DNA of 64,000 nt from Nocardioides sp. Arc9.136 (GCF_030506255.1 NZ_CP113431.1:1550001-1614000); one strand, 5' to 3'; counted from the first letter of the stretch, positions 36,108-45,107 are shown. Program-made: numbers and translations. Notes: generated by a model from the letters alone, not told the origin.

Positions 36108-36470
36108 ATGACCGAGCAGGTGGACACCCCCACTGAGCGCCGCACCGACCAGATCAACCTGAGCGAGGTCGCGGCCACGAAGGTGAAGACCCTCCTCGAG
36201 CAGGAGGGCCGCGACGACCTCGCGCTGCGCATCTCCGTGCAGCCCGGTGGCTGCTCGGGCCTGCGCTACCAGCTCTTCTTCGACGAGCGCACCCTCGACG
36301 GTGACGTCACCACCGACTTCGACGGCGTGACCGTCGTGGTCGACCGGATGAGCGTCCCCTACCTCAACGGCGCGATGATCGACTTCGTCGACAGCATCGA
36401 GAAGCAGGGCTTCACGATCGACAACCCGAACGCGACCGGCTCCTGCGCCTGTGGAGACTCTTTCCACTGA
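36108..36470 (+). CDS. erpA: Iron-sulfur cluster insertion protein ErpA (HesB/IscA family)
   Basis: An A-type carrier that delivers Fe-S clusters to target enzymes. It is 120 aa. The three family cysteines are in QPGGCSGLRYQL and GSCACGDSF near the C-terminus. The N-terminal extension (EQVDTPTERRTDQINLSEVAA) is common in actinobacteria. ATG 36108 has GGGAG upstream. Nearby Fe-S clients include NadA and the Rieske protein QcrA. A strong terminator lies 130 nt downstream, after a repeat element. Confidence 0.95.
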   Translation: MTEQVDTPTERRTDQINLSEVAATKVKTLLEQEGRDDLALRISVQPGGCSGLRYQLFFDERTLDGDVTTDFDGVTVVVDRMSVPYLNGAMIDFVDSIEKQGFTIDNPNATGSCACGDSFH

Positions 36471-36497
36471 TCGAGGACGCGCCAGCGGACTCGATCG

Positions 36498-36560
36498 CTG
36501 GTGGTCGAGCGAGCCGCGCGGCTGAGGAACGAAGCCGCGACCGGCGTGTCGAGACCCGGT
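36498..36560. repeat. Interspersed palindromic repeat (GGTGGTCGAG type)
   Basis: The 63-nt element runs from CTGGTGGTCGAGCGAGCC to GTGTCGAGACCCGGT, with an inner self-complementary GCCGCGCGGC. I recognise this end sequence from intergenic repeats in Nocardioides-like genomes. It lies between erpA and its terminator. Only this copy is in the window. Confidence 0.55.
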
Positions 36561-36601
36561 GAGGTGCCCGCCCAGGGTGCGACCGCAGCACGACGAGAGA
36601 A

Positions 36602-36627
36602 GGGCCCCCGCCAGCAGGCGGGGGCCC
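36602..36627 (+). terminator. Terminator after erpA
   Basis: A perfect 11-bp stem GGGCCCCCGCC/GGCGGGGGCCC with an AGCA loop is followed by TTCTTCG. Confidence 0.85.
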
Positions 36628-36667
36628 TTCTTCGTGTTCGCCGCGCAGAAGGCCTGCGCGGCCCCGC

Positions 36668-36910
36668 TCAGTCCAGGTGCAGGTGCAGCGCGTTCGCGAG
36701 CCGCTGGGCGGCCTCGTCGACGCGGATGTCGCGCTTGGCGACCTCGCGCGGGAACTCGTCGAAGTGGATGCTCGGCACGGGGCCGACCGCGGCGCGGGCG
36801 GCCCGGGCGAGCGGCAGGTGCGCGCCGGTCGCCAGGCAGTCGGCGTGCATCTCCTGGAGCGTGGCGGCGTCGTCGTACGCGCGGCGCGGGGAGGGGGCGG
36901 GAGTCGTCAT
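36668..36910 (-). CDS. Small hypothetical protein
   Basis: An 80-aa soluble protein that I do not recognise. Sequence features: YDDAATLQEMHADCLATGAHLPLARAARAAVG, then IHFDEFPREVAKRDIRVDEAAQRLANALHLHLD; it is likely helical with a His-rich C-terminus. Evidence that it is real is a TAGCGT 7 nt before ATG 36910 and good codon usage. It is divergent from adoK, and two palindromes lie between the two promoters. Confidence 0.55.
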   Translation of the reverse strand: MTTPAPSPRRAYDDAATLQEMHADCLATGAHLPLARAARAAVGPVPSIHFDEFPREVAKRDIRVDEAAQRLANALHLHLD

Positions 36911-36917
36911 GCTCGCG

Positions 36918-36966
36918 ACGCTAGGGGCTACCGCGGGGTAGTCCTACGAGTACCGCTCGGTAGTGT
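36918..36966. promoter_or_regulatory. Divergent promoters with two palindromes (small gene / adoK)
   Basis: TAGCGT (minus, 36918-36923) and TAGTGT (plus, 36961-36966) face outwards. Between them are CTACC-GCGG-GGTAG (36928-36941) and TACCG-CT-CGGTA (36951-36962), the latter touching the adoK -10. This suggests one regulator controls both genes. Confidence 0.45.
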
Positions 36967-36974
36967 TCCGTGTC

Positions 36975-37961
36975 ATGCCTTCACCTCGGCCGCTGCTCAT
37001 CGCCGGCTCGATCGCCACGGACCACCTGATGACCTTCCAGGGGAAGTTCGAGGACTCCCTCGTGGTCGAGCAGCTGCACAAGCTGTCGGTCTCGTTCCTG
37101 GTCGACGACCTGGAGATCCGGCGTGGCGGCGTGGCCCCGAACATGTGCTTCGGCCTGGGGCGGCTCGGCCTGCGCCCGGTGCTGGTCGGCGCGGCCGGCG
37201 AGGACTTCGGTGACTACCGCTCGTGGCTGGAGCGCCACGGGGTGGACTGCTCCCACGTGCGGATCTCCGACTCCAAGCACACCGCGCGGTTCGTGTGCAC
37301 CACCGACACCACCATGGCTCAGTTCGCGTCGTTCTACCCCGGCGCGATGGCCGAGGCCCGGCTCATCGAGCTCGCCCCCATCGTGGCCGTGGTGGGGGAG
37401 CCCGAGTACGTCCTGATCGGTGCCGACGACCCCGACGGCATGCTGCGCCACACCGACGAGTGCCGCCAGCGGGGCTACCGGTTCATCGCCGACCCCAGCC
37501 AGCAGCTCGCCTTCGGCGAGGGCGACCTCATCCGCCGCCTCGTCGACGGGGCCGCCCTGCTCTTCTCCAACGAGTACGAGTCGCACCTGATCGAGCAGAA
37601 GACCGGCTGGTCGGCCGCGGAGGTCCTCGACCGCGTCGGCGTCCAGGTGACCACCCTGGGCGCGGACGGCGTGCGGGTGCACCGCAAGGGGGAGCCCGAC
37701 ATCGTGCTGCCCGCGGTGCAGGACGTGAAGGCGGTGGAGCCGACCGGTGTCGGCGACGCCTTCCGCGCGGGCTTCCTCGCCGCGCTGAGCTGGGAGGTCG
37801 GCCTCGAGCGGGCCGCGCAGGTCGGCTGCGTGCTCGCGGCGTACGTCGTGGAGACGGTCGGCACGCAGGAGTACTCCTTCACCGGCGAGCAGTTCCTCGC
37901 GCGGCTCGAGCAGGCGTACGGCGCCGACGCGGCCGCCGACGTCCGCCCGCACCTGTCCTGA
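36975..37961 (+). CDS. adoK: Adenosine kinase, PfkB family (AdoK/CbhK type)
   Basis: Ribokinase-family enzyme phosphorylating adenosine to AMP. It is 328 aa and closely resembles M. tuberculosis AdoK as I recall it: GSIATDHLMTFQGKFEDSL, LSVSFLVDDLEIRRGGVAPNM, SFYPGAMAEAR, ADPSQQLAFGEG. The catalytic Asp is in the anion-hole motif TGVGDAFRAGFLAAL. ATG 36975 was chosen over GTG 36963, which lies inside the -10-like TAGTGT. Substrate specificity follows from homology only. Confidence 0.9.
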   Translation: MPSPRPLLIAGSIATDHLMTFQGKFEDSLVVEQLHKLSVSFLVDDLEIRRGGVAPNMCFGLGRLGLRPVLVGAAGEDFGDYRSWLERHGVDCSHVRISDSKHTARFVCTTDTTMAQFASFYPGAMAEARLIELAPIVAVVGEPEYVLIGADDPDGMLRHTDECRQRGYRFIADPSQQLAFGEGDLIRRLVDGAALLFSNEYESHLIEQKTGWSAAEVLDRVGVQVTTLGADGVRVHRKGEPDIVLPAVQDVKAVEPTGVGDAFRAGFLAALSWEVGLERAAQVGCVLAAYVVETVGTQEYSFTGEQFLARLEQAYGADAAADVRPHLS

Positions 37962-37985
37962 CGCACCTGTCCTGCCCGCACCGGC

Positions 37986-38240
37986 TCAGCCGGTGCGGCG
38001 GACCAGGTAGCGCGGGGCGCCGTCGTCGGCGGTGTCCTCGCCGACGTACTCCTGCCCGCGCATACGGCACCACGCCGGGACGTCGGTCCGGGCGGCGACG
38101 TCGGTCGCGACGACCGCCAGGACCTCTCCCACGGCCACCTCGGCCACGCGGCGGCCGAGGTGGATGATCGGCAGCGGGCAGAGCAGGCCGCGGCAGTCCA
38201 GCTCCAGCGCGACCGCGGGGGAGCCCGGCGACTCCGTCAC
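37986..38240 (-). CDS. tusA: TusA family sulfurtransferase
   Basis: An 84-aa sulfur carrier. The conserved motif is LDCRGLLCPLPIIHL: the second Cys (CPxP) is the persulfide carrier, preceded by an additional Cys. The rest is the beta-alpha fold with EVLAVVATDVAARTDVPAWC, which adds another Cys. GTG 38240 overlaps the stop of the cysteine desulfurase gene by 4 nt (GTGA), so it probably accepts sulfur from that enzyme. The downstream acceptor (tRNA thiolation, molybdopterin, other) is not evident. Confidence 0.88.
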   Translation of the reverse strand: MTESPGSPAVALELDCRGLLCPLPIIHLGRRVAEVAVGEVLAVVATDVAARTDVPAWCRMRGQEYVGEDTADDGAPRYLVRRTG

Positions 38241-39400
38241 AGCCCCACCTCGGACCGGATCCCCGCGACCACCTCGGGCAGTGCGGCGAGGAAGCCCTCG
38301 ACCTCCGCCTCGGTGGTCCCGCGGGCCAGGGAGACCCGCACGTTACCGTGGGTGAGCGCCCCCATCGCCGCGAGCACGTGGCTGGGCTCGAGGGTCGAGG
38401 CGGTGCACGCCGACCCGCTCGCGACGCCGTGACCGCGCCGGTCGAGGCCGTCGACCAGCGCCTCGCCGTCGACGTAGAGGCAGGAGAAGGTCACGAGGTG
38501 GGGGAGCCGGTCGCGGGGGTCGCCGACCACCTCGGTGTCGGGGACCGCTGCCACCGCGGACCGGACCCGGTCGACCAGGGCGGCCTGGCGCCGGCCGACC
38601 TCCTCGCGCTCCGCCACGACGGCCTGCAGGGCCGCGGCGGCGGCCAGGGCCGCCGGGACGTTCTCGAAGCCCGTGCTCCGCTCGTCGACCCGGTCGTCGC
38701 CGGGGAACGGGTTGCGCCAGCGTGCCCCCTTGCGGACGAGGAGGAGCCCGACCCCGGCCGGGCCGCCCCACTTGTGCGCCGAGGCGGCCGCGGCGTCCCA
38801 GCCGGCCGCGAGGGGCAGGCGACCGGTGGAGGCGCAGGCGTCGACGAACAGGGGCACGCCGGTGCCGGCGAGCGCCGCCGCCACCTCGGCCACGGGCTGG
38901 ACGGTCCCCACCTCGTGGTTGGCCGCCTGGACGGCCGCGACGGCCACGCCGTCCGCCGACGCGGCGCGCCGGACGTCGGCGGGGTCGACCCGTCCGAGCC
39001 GGTCGACGCCGACGGCCACGTGGTCCCCGGGGACCCACGCGGCCGCGTGCAGCACCGCGGAGTGCTCGACCGCGCTGTGCACCACCGCGTCGCCGTGCCG
39101 CGCCCGCCCGGCGCGCAGCCCGAGGAGCCCGCGGTGCACCGCGTCGGTGCCCGAGGAGGTGAACGTGACCTCGTCGGGGCGGACCTCCAGGCACTCGGCG
39201 ACGACCTCGCGGGCGTTGTCCAGCAGCAGTCGCGAGGTGCGTGCGGCGCGGTGCCGCCGACGGGGGTCGGCGTACCCCTGGTCGAGCGCGGCGAGGAGCG
39301 TCTCCCGCGCCGCCGGGTGCAGGGGCTCGGCGGACGCCGCGTCGAGGTAGCCGCCCGCTCCGGTCCCCGAGGACGTCGCGGGTCGGGAGCCAGGGGTCAC
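38237..39400 (-). CDS. Cysteine desulfurase (NifS/IscS-like)
   Basis: PLP enzyme releasing sulfur from cysteine as a persulfide. It is 387 aa. The PLP Lys is in SAHKWGGPAGVGLLLV. The catalytic Cys loop is in ASGSACTASTLEPSHVL, near the C-terminus, as in IscS-like enzymes. The N-terminus YLDAASAEPLHPAARETLLAAL is typical. GTG 39400 is supported by TATGTT 6 nt upstream. It forms a two-gene operon with tusA and is divergent from ctaC. Confidence 0.93.
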   Translation of the reverse strand: MTPGSRPATSSGTGAGGYLDAASAEPLHPAARETLLAALDQGYADPRRRHRAARTSRLLLDNAREVVAECLEVRPDEVTFTSSGTDAVHRGLLGLRAGRARHGDAVVHSAVEHSAVLHAAAWVPGDHVAVGVDRLGRVDPADVRRAASADGVAVAAVQAANHEVGTVQPVAEVAAALAGTGVPLFVDACASTGRLPLAAGWDAAAASAHKWGGPAGVGLLLVRKGARWRNPFPGDDRVDERSTGFENVPAALAAAAALQAVVAEREEVGRRQAALVDRVRSAVAAVPDTEVVGDPRDRLPHLVTFSCLYVDGEALVDGLDRRGHGVASGSACTASTLEPSHVLAAMGALTHGNVRVSLARGTTEAEVEGFLAALPEVVAGIRSEVGL

Positions 39401-39406
39401 AGCCCG

Positions 39407-39412
39407 AACATA
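39407..39412 (-). promoter_or_regulatory. -10 element of a putative leaderless promoter
   Basis: On the minus strand TATGTT is 6 nt before GTG 39400 of the cysteine desulfurase gene. Confidence 0.5.
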
Positions 39413-39440
39413 GACGACCCCCGGGGTCCTCCCAGCGACT

Positions 39441-39460
39441 GGTTGAAGTAGTCTTCGACC
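39441..39460 (+). promoter_or_regulatory. ctaC promoter -10 with overlapping palindrome
   Basis: The arms GGTTGAAG (39441-39448) and CTTCGACC (39453-39460) match at 7 of 8 positions. The site is centred on the -10-like TAGTCT (39449-39454), a good position for a repressor of the ctaCDF operon. Confidence 0.5.
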
Positions 39461-39492
39461 TACTCGTGACCACCCAAGAGGAAGGCTCGTTC

Positions 39493-40431
39493 GTGGGTCT
39501 GCAACTCCCCCCGCGAGGGGTCGGGAAGGCCGGGCGCGGGCGCCGGGCGCCCCTGCTCGCCGCCGTTCTCGGCGTCGCCGTCGTGCTGCTCGCCGGGTGC
39601 TCCTCGGAGAACCGTGACGACTGGAAGAACCTGGCCATGCCCTCGCCGGCCACGGAGCAGGGTGAGCACACCCTCGCGCTGTGGCAGGGCGCCTGGGTAG
39701 CCGCCCTCCTGACCGGTGTCGTCGTCTGGGCCCTGATCTTCTGGGTCGTGTGGCGCTACCGCCGCCGCAGCGACGACGAGATCCCGATCCAGACGCGCTA
39801 CAACCTGCCGCTGGAGATCTTCTACACCGTCGCGCCGATCATCATGGTGATCGTGTTCTTCTCGCACACGGTGCGGGTGCAGAACGTCGTCCTCGACGAC
39901 CCGACGCCGGACAACACCGTCGAGGTCGTCGGCCAGCAGTGGTCGTGGACGTTCAACTACGGCCTCGGCGAGCAGGACCCGGCCGCGAACGACGAGGTGA
40001 CCGACGACGAGTACGCCTACGACGAGTACGCCTACACGGCCGGCACGGCCTCGGACATGCCGACGCTCGTGCTGCCCGTCGACCAGACCACGCGCTTCAA
40101 CCTGTACTCGCCCGACGTCATCCACGACTTCGGCGTGCCCGCGTTCCTCATGAAGATGGACGTGATCCCCGGTCGGGTGAACCACTACCAGGTCACCCCC
40201 ACCGAGATCGGCGAGTACTCCGGCAAGTGCTACGAGCTCTGCGGTGTCTACCACTCGCGGATGCTGTTCAACGTCCAGGTGGTGAGCCAGGAGGACTACG
40301 CCGCCTACCTCGAGGACCTCGAGGCGTCCGGCAACACCAGTGACGGCCCGCTGATCGGCGGCGAGAACGCCGACAGCCAGGTCGGCCTCACCACCGAGGG
40401 CGACGAGTACGGCGAGGGAGACGCAGAATGA
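39493..40431 (+). CDS. ctaC: Cytochrome c oxidase subunit II (aa3-type)
   Basis: CuA-bearing subunit of the aa3 oxidase, on the outside of the membrane. It is 312 aa. Signal and lipobox VVLLAGC with lipidated Cys36; two transmembrane helices (about 57-80 and 98-118); then the cupredoxin domain with QQWSWTF and the CuA site [14 protein letters not shown] (C-x3-C-x3-H-x2-M). A Tyr/Asp-rich insertion ([10 protein letters not shown]) is unusual. GTG 39493 was chosen because AGAGGAAGG precedes it; GTG 39466 is an alternative. It overlaps ctaD by 4 nt. Confidence 0.96.
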   Translation: MGLQLPPRGVGKAGRGRRAPLLAAVLGVAVVLLAGCSSENRDDWKNLAMPSPATEQGEHTLALWQGAWVAALLTGVVVWALIFWVVWRYRRRSDDEIPIQTRYNLPLEIFYTVAPIIMVIVFFSHTVRVQNVVLDDPTPDNTVEVVGQQWSWTFNYGLGEQDPAANDEVTDDEYAYDEYAYTAGTASDMPTLVLPVDQTTRFNLYSPDVIHDFGVPAFLMKMDVIPGRVNHYQVTPTEIGEYSGKCYELCGVYHSRMLFNVQVVSQEDYAAYLEDLEASGNTSDGPLIGGENADSQVGLTTEGDEYGEGDAE

Positions 40432-42182
40432 CCGCCACAGCAGCACGCACGGCCGACATGACGGTCGCGCGGAAGCCCCTGGGGCAGCAGCTGGTCCGGA
40501 TCATGACCACGACGGACCACAAGCTGATCGGCAAGCTGTACCTCGGCACGTCGTTCTTCTGGTTCATCGTCGGCGGCCTGATGGCGCTGCTGATCCGTTC
40601 CGAGCTCGCCTTCCCGGGCCAGCAGGTCGTGAACGACGAGCTGTACAACCAGCTCTTCACCATGCACGGCACGATCATGCTGCTGCTCTTCGCGACGCCG
40701 CTGTTCTTCGGCTTCGCCAACGTGATCATGCCGATCCAGATCGGCTCGCCCGACGTGGCGTTCCCCCGCCTGAACATGTTCAGCTACTGGCTGTTCCTGT
40801 TCGGCGGACTGATCGCCGCCTCCGGCTTCCTCACCCCGCAGGGCGCGGCCGACTTCGGCTGGTACGCCTACACCCCGCTGAGCGACGCGGTCCGCTCGCC
40901 CAGCGTCGGCGGCGACCTGTGGATCATGGGCCTCTACCTGGCCGGTCTGGGCACGATCCTGGGTGCGGTCAACTTCATCACCACGATCATCTCGATGCGT
41001 GCGCCGGGCATGACCATGTTCCGGATGCCGCTGTTCACGTGGAACACGCTGATCACCAGCCTGCTGGTGCTCATCGCCTTCCCGATCCTGGCCGGCGCGC
41101 TGCTGATGCTGGAGGCAGACCGACAGCTCGGCGCCCACGTCTTCGACCCGTCACACGGCGGATCGATCCTGTGGCAGCACCTGTTCTGGTTCTTCGGCCA
41201 CCCCGAGGTGTACATCATCGCGCTGCCGTTCTTCGGCATCGTGACCGAGATCCTGCCGGTCTTCAGCCGCAAGCCGATCTTCGGCTACGTCGGCCTGGTC
41301 GGCGCGACCCTGGCGATCGCGATCCTCTCGGTCGCGGTGTGGGCCCACCACATGTTCGTCACCGGGGCGATCGACCTGCCGTTCTTCTCCGGCATGACGT
41401 TCCTGATCGCGGTGCCGACCGGCGTGAAGTTCTTCAACTGGATCGGCACGATGTGGGGCGGGTCGGTGTCCCTGGACACCCCGATGCTGTGGAGCTTCGG
41501 CTTCCTCATCACCTTCCTCTTCGGTGGCCTCACCGGCATCATCCTGGCGAGCCCGCCGCTGGACTTCCACGTCACCGACTCCTACTTCGTGGTCGCGCAC
41601 TTCCACTACGTCGTCTTCGGCACCGTGGTGTTCGCGATGTTCGCCGGCTTCTACTTCTGGTGGCCGAAGATGACCGGCCGGATGCTCGACGAGCGCCTGG
41701 GCAAGGTCCACTTCTGGCTGCTCTTCGTCGGCTTCCACACCACGTTCCTCGTCCAGCACTGGCTGGGTGTGGAGGGCATGCCGCGCCGGTACGCCGACTA
41801 CCTGCCCGAGGACGGCTTCACCGCCCTCAACCAGGTCTCGACGATCGGCTCGTTCCTGCTCGCCGCCTCGACGCTGCCGTTCTTCTACAACGTCTACATC
41901 TCCGCCCGCGGGCCGAAGGTGCTCGTCGACGACCCGTGGGGCTGGGGCCGCTCGCTGGAGTGGGCCACCAGCTGCCCGCCGCCGCGCCACAACTTCGTCA
42001 CCATCCCGCGGATCCGCTCGGAGTCGCCGGCGTTCGACCTGCACCACCCCGAGGTCGCGGCGCTGGAGATGGAGCAGAACAAGGCGGCCAGCGAGGGCGG
42101 CTTCGCCGACGCTCCTGACATGGAGGGCCGGGCCAGCCTGCTCGACGAGCGCACGCCGAACAACGAGGAGAACGACCGATGA
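40428..42182 (+). CDS. ctaD: Cytochrome c oxidase subunit I (aa3-type)
   Basis: Catalytic heme a/a3-CuB subunit with twelve predicted transmembrane helices. It is 584 aa, normal for actinobacteria. The signature [16 protein letters not shown] (CuB His and cross-linked Tyr), then AHHMFVTG and [11 protein letters not shown] (heme ligands) are intact. The cytosolic C-terminal tail is acidic and specific to the group. It is coupled to ctaC (ATGA) and to ctaF (ATGA). It works in a supercomplex with the bcc complex encoded at 45-49 kb. Confidence 0.98.
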   Translation: MTATAARTADMTVARKPLGQQLVRIMTTTDHKLIGKLYLGTSFFWFIVGGLMALLIRSELAFPGQQVVNDELYNQLFTMHGTIMLLLFATPLFFGFANVIMPIQIGSPDVAFPRLNMFSYWLFLFGGLIAASGFLTPQGAADFGWYAYTPLSDAVRSPSVGGDLWIMGLYLAGLGTILGAVNFITTIISMRAPGMTMFRMPLFTWNTLITSLLVLIAFPILAGALLMLEADRQLGAHVFDPSHGGSILWQHLFWFFGHPEVYIIALPFFGIVTEILPVFSRKPIFGYVGLVGATLAIAILSVAVWAHHMFVTGAIDLPFFSGMTFLIAVPTGVKFFNWIGTMWGGSVSLDTPMLWSFGFLITFLFGGLTGIILASPPLDFHVTDSYFVVAHFHYVVFGTVVFAMFAGFYFWWPKMTGRMLDERLGKVHFWLLFVGFHTTFLVQHWLGVEGMPRRYADYLPEDGFTALNQVSTIGSFLLAASTLPFFYNVYISARGPKVLVDDPWGWGRSLEWATSCPPPRHNFVTIPRIRSESPAFDLHHPEVAALEMEQNKAASEGGFADAPDMEGRASLLDERTPNNEENDR

Positions 42183-42595
42183 AGTCCGAGGCCTGGATCT
42201 TCGCGATCTGCACCGTCTTCCTGGTGCTGGTCACCCCGGCGTACTGGTTCGTCACCTCGGCCAGCGACAACGGCGGCGACTGGACGGGCACCTCGGCGCT
42301 CGTCATGACCACCCTGCTGGTGGCGATGGTGACCCTCTACCTGGGCTTCCACGCCCGGAAGATGGACCCGCGTCCCGAGGACCTCAAGGACGCCGAGATC
42401 GCCGACGGCGCGGGGGAGCTCGGCTTCTTCCCGCCGTACTCCTGGTGGCCGCTGTGGTGCGCCTCGACCCTCGCGGTGTGCGTGTTCGGCATCGCGACCG
42501 GCGCCTGGTGGCTGTTCATCATCGGCGGCGTGCTCGGCGCGGTCGCGCTGAGCGGCTGGATCTTCGAGTACTACCGGGGCGAGCACGCCCACTGA
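42179..42595 (+). CDS. ctaF: Cytochrome c oxidase subunit IV (actinobacterial CtaF)
   Basis: A 138-aa subunit found in actinobacterial aa3 oxidases. It has four hydrophobic segments (about 5-22, 38-56, 83-100, 103-122). Family sequences include [35 protein letters not shown] and [14 protein letters not shown] 42179 overlaps the ctaD stop. It ends the ctaCDF operon before a terminator. Confidence 0.94.
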   Translation: MKSEAWIFAICTVFLVLVTPAYWFVTSASDNGGDWTGTSALVMTTLLVAMVTLYLGFHARKMDPRPEDLKDAEIADGAGELGFFPPYSWWPLWCASTLAVCVFGIATGAWWLFIIGGVLGAVALSGWIFEYYRGEHAH

Positions 42596-42621
42596 GGCAC
42601 CGCTGACGCAGCTCCCACGAG

Positions 42622-42655
42622 ACCCCGCGACCCGGACGCAACCCGGGCGCGGGGT
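42622..42655 (+). terminator. Terminator after ctaCDF
   Basis: The stem ACCCCGCG...CGCGGGGT continues as CCCGG/CCGGG with one bulged A. TTTCGCG follows. Confidence 0.8.
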
Positions 42656-42680
42656 TTCGCGTCTCCTCTGTGTCAGCCGT

Positions 42681-42686
42681 TAACCT
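42681..42686 (+). promoter_or_regulatory. Putative -10 of the L,D-transpeptidase gene
   Basis: TAACCT gives a leader of about 50 nt to ATG 42745, which has GGAG 6 nt upstream. Confidence 0.4.
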
Positions 42687-42744
42687 CGAGGAGCACGCCG
42701 GCCCCGCGCCGGAGCCTTCCCCCCGAACCGCCGTGGAGTCCTGC

Positions 42745-43995
42745 ATGTCCGAGCGTCGTGTCCGACCCAGCCGAGCGCGCGCCCGTCGGGGCGCAGCGGT
42801 CGCTGCGACCCTGGCCCTCTCCGCCTCCCTCCTCGCGGCGTGCGACAGCAGCGGGGGAGCGACCGCCGAGGGGCCCGACGGCGCGCAGACCACCGCGGCC
42901 GCCGGCGAGAGCACTCCCGCGGCACGGATCGAGGTCAACGTCCGCGGCGGCGCCCGCGCCGTCCCGGTCGACCGGGTCGTCGAGCTGGACGTCACCGACG
43001 GTGAGCTGCGGTCGGTCGCCCTCGCGCCCGCGGGCGGCCCGACCGAGGAGGCCGGACCCGTCGAGGGCGCCATCGCCGAGGACGGCACCACCTGGCGCGC
43101 GGACGACCGGCTGGAGCCGGGCACGGACTACCTCCTGCGCGCCCGGGTCGAGGACGCCGCGGGCGCGACCGCGCGGCGCACGGTCCGCTTCCGCACCGCG
43201 GACCTGACCCTGGACCAGCAGACCTACCCCTCGGTGGCCCCGCTCGACGGCGAGACCGTCGGCGTCGGCATGCCGGTCATCGTCACCTTCGACGTCCCGG
43301 TCACCGACCGCGCCTCCATCGAGAGGCACCTCTCGGTCGACACCAGCCCGGCGCAGCCGGGGACGTGGCACTGGATGAGCGACAACGAGGTGCACTACCG
43401 GCCGAAGAAGTACTGGAAGCCCGGCACCGAGGTGAGCGTCGACGTCGACGTCAACAGCGTGCCCGCCGGCGGCGGCATCTACGGCCAGATGAGCCGGACG
43501 GTCGACTTCACCGTGGGCGACGCGCACGTCTACCGGGTCGACGCCCAGGCCCACCACATGAAGGTCTTCTCCAACGGCAAGCTCCTGCGCACCATCCCGG
43601 TCACGACCGGCAAGCCCGGGTTCACCACCCGCTCGGGCACCAAGGTCATCATCGAGAAGTTCGACGTCAAGCGGATGAACTCCGAGACCGTCGGCATCGC
43701 CGCCGGCAGCGCGGAGGCCTACGACATCGACGACGTGCAGTGGGCGATGCGCCTGACGTACTCCGGGGAGTTCATCCACGCGGCGCCGTGGTCGGTCGGC
43801 TCGCAGGGCTACGCCAACGTCAGTCACGGCTGCACGGGCCTCAGCACCGCCGACGCCGGCTGGCTCTACGCCATGAGCCGCCGCGGCGATGTCGTCGAGT
43901 ACGTCGGCACCGACCGGCAGATGACCCTCGACAACGGGTACGGCGACTGGAACGCCTCCTGGGGCGAGTACCGCGCGGGCTCGGCGCTCGGCTGA
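42745..43995 (+). CDS. L,D-transpeptidase lipoprotein with Ig-like domains
   Basis: Makes 3-3 cross-links in peptidoglycan outside the membrane. It is 416 aa. Signal peptide with lipobox SLLAAC and lipidated Cys33; two Ig-like domains (about 60-150 and 155-250) as in mycobacterial Ldt proteins; then the YkuD catalytic domain with FIHAAPWS and the active-site motif VSHGCTGLS (catalytic Cys, His upstream). An in-frame start at 42670 is possible but lies before the -10. It is the Ldt group of meropenem-sensitive enzymes by family. Confidence 0.93.
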   Translation: MSERRVRPSRARARRGAAVAATLALSASLLAACDSSGGATAEGPDGAQTTAAAGESTPAARIEVNVRGGARAVPVDRVVELDVTDGELRSVALAPAGGPTEEAGPVEGAIAEDGTTWRADDRLEPGTDYLLRARVEDAAGATARRTVRFRTADLTLDQQTYPSVAPLDGETVGVGMPVIVTFDVPVTDRASIERHLSVDTSPAQPGTWHWMSDNEVHYRPKKYWKPGTEVSVDVDVNSVPAGGGIYGQMSRTVDFTVGDAHVYRVDAQAHHMKVFSNGKLLRTIPVTTGKPGFTTRSGTKVIIEKFDVKRMNSETVGIAAGSAEAYDIDDVQWAMRLTYSGEFIHAAPWSVGSQGYANVSHGCTGLSTADAGWLYAMSRRGDVVEYVGTDRQMTLDNGYGDWNASWGEYRAGSALG

Positions 43996-44014
43996 CCCCG
44001 GCCCGCGCCGCCCC

Positions 44015-45055
44015 TCAGCCGGTGGCGAGCAGCTCCCGGACCCGTGGCGCGACCTCGGTGCCGTACAGCCCGATGCACTCCATCAGGTGCTCGTGCGGCA
44101 GCGGGCCGTGGGAGTACTTGAGGTCGAAGCGGTCGATCCCGAGCGTCCGCACGGTGCCGGCGATCTTCTGCGCCACCGTCTCGGGGGAGCCGACGAAGAG
44201 CGCGCCGTGGTCGGCCTCGGCGTCCAGCTGGTCGCGGGTGGCGGGCGGCCAGCCGCGCTCGCGGCCGATCCGGTCCCGGTTGGCCTTGAAGTGCGGGAAC
44301 AGGCGGTCGCGGGCTTCGGCGTCCGTGGGCGCCACGAAACCGGGGGAGTGCACCCCGACCGGCAGCCCCGGCTGGCCGAGCTCGTCGAGGGCCCGCCGGT
44401 AGAGGTCGACGTACGGCGCGAAGCGGGCCGGCTCGCCGCCGATGATCGCCAGCATGAGCGGCAGGCCGTACCGGGCCGCCCGGACGACGGACTCCGGTGA
44501 GCCGCCGACGGCGACCCAGCTGCGCAGCGGCTCGGCGGGCCGCGGCCAGACCTGCGCGTCGACCAGGGGGCGGCGCGTGCTGCCCTCCCAGCTCAGCGGA
44601 CGGCCCTCGGCGGCGGCCGCCCGGAGGCGTGCGAAGAGGTCCAGCTTCTCGCTGAAGAGCACCTCGTAGTCGGCGAGGTCGAAGCCGAAGAGCGGGAAGG
44701 ACTCGGTGAAGGAGCCGCGCCCGAGCGTCACCTCCGCCCGGCCGCCGGAGAGCGCGTCGATGGTGGCGAAGCGCTCGAGCACCCGCACCGGGTCGTCCGA
44801 GCTGAGCACCGTCACGGCCGAGCCGAGCAGGATCCGCTCGGTGGTGGTGGCCAGGCCGGCCAGCACGATGTCGGGTGCCGAGACGGCGTAGTCGTCGCGG
44901 TGGTGCTCACCGACGCCGAACGCGTCGACCCCGACGGCGTCGGCGAGGCGGCCCTGCTCCAGCACGTCACGCACCACCTGCGCGTGGGGGAGGAGGGCAC
45001 CGTCGGGGCCGACGGTGACGTCGCCGAAGGTGTCGAGCCCGAGCTGGATGTCCAT
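44015..45055 (-). CDS. LLM class flavin-dependent oxidoreductase
   Basis: A 346-aa luciferase-like monooxygenase, flavin dependent, cytosolic. The barrel begins IQLGLDTFGDV, then GVGEHHRDDYAVSAPDIVLAGLA, LGSAVTVLSSDDPVRVLERFATID, VTLGRGSFTESFPLFGFDL and FVGSPETVAQKI. The EHH and GRG motifs fit the alkanal-monooxygenase-like group. Substrate unknown. ATG 45055 has an SD (AGGAG). It lies between LDT and qcrB and is not obviously linked to either. Confidence 0.9.
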   Translation of the reverse strand: MDIQLGLDTFGDVTVGPDGALLPHAQVVRDVLEQGRLADAVGVDAFGVGEHHRDDYAVSAPDIVLAGLATTTERILLGSAVTVLSSDDPVRVLERFATIDALSGGRAEVTLGRGSFTESFPLFGFDLADYEVLFSEKLDLFARLRAAAAEGRPLSWEGSTRRPLVDAQVWPRPAEPLRSWVAVGGSPESVVRAARYGLPLMLAIIGGEPARFAPYVDLYRRALDELGQPGLPVGVHSPGFVAPTDAEARDRLFPHFKANRDRIGRERGWPPATRDQLDAEADHGALFVGSPETVAQKIAGTVRTLGIDRFDLKYSHGPLPHEHLMECIGLYGTEVAPRVRELLATG

Positions 45056-45107
45056 GGTGCTCCTGTCGTGCGTGGCGGCGTGGCCGGGAGGTCCCCGGGG
45101 AAAGGGC

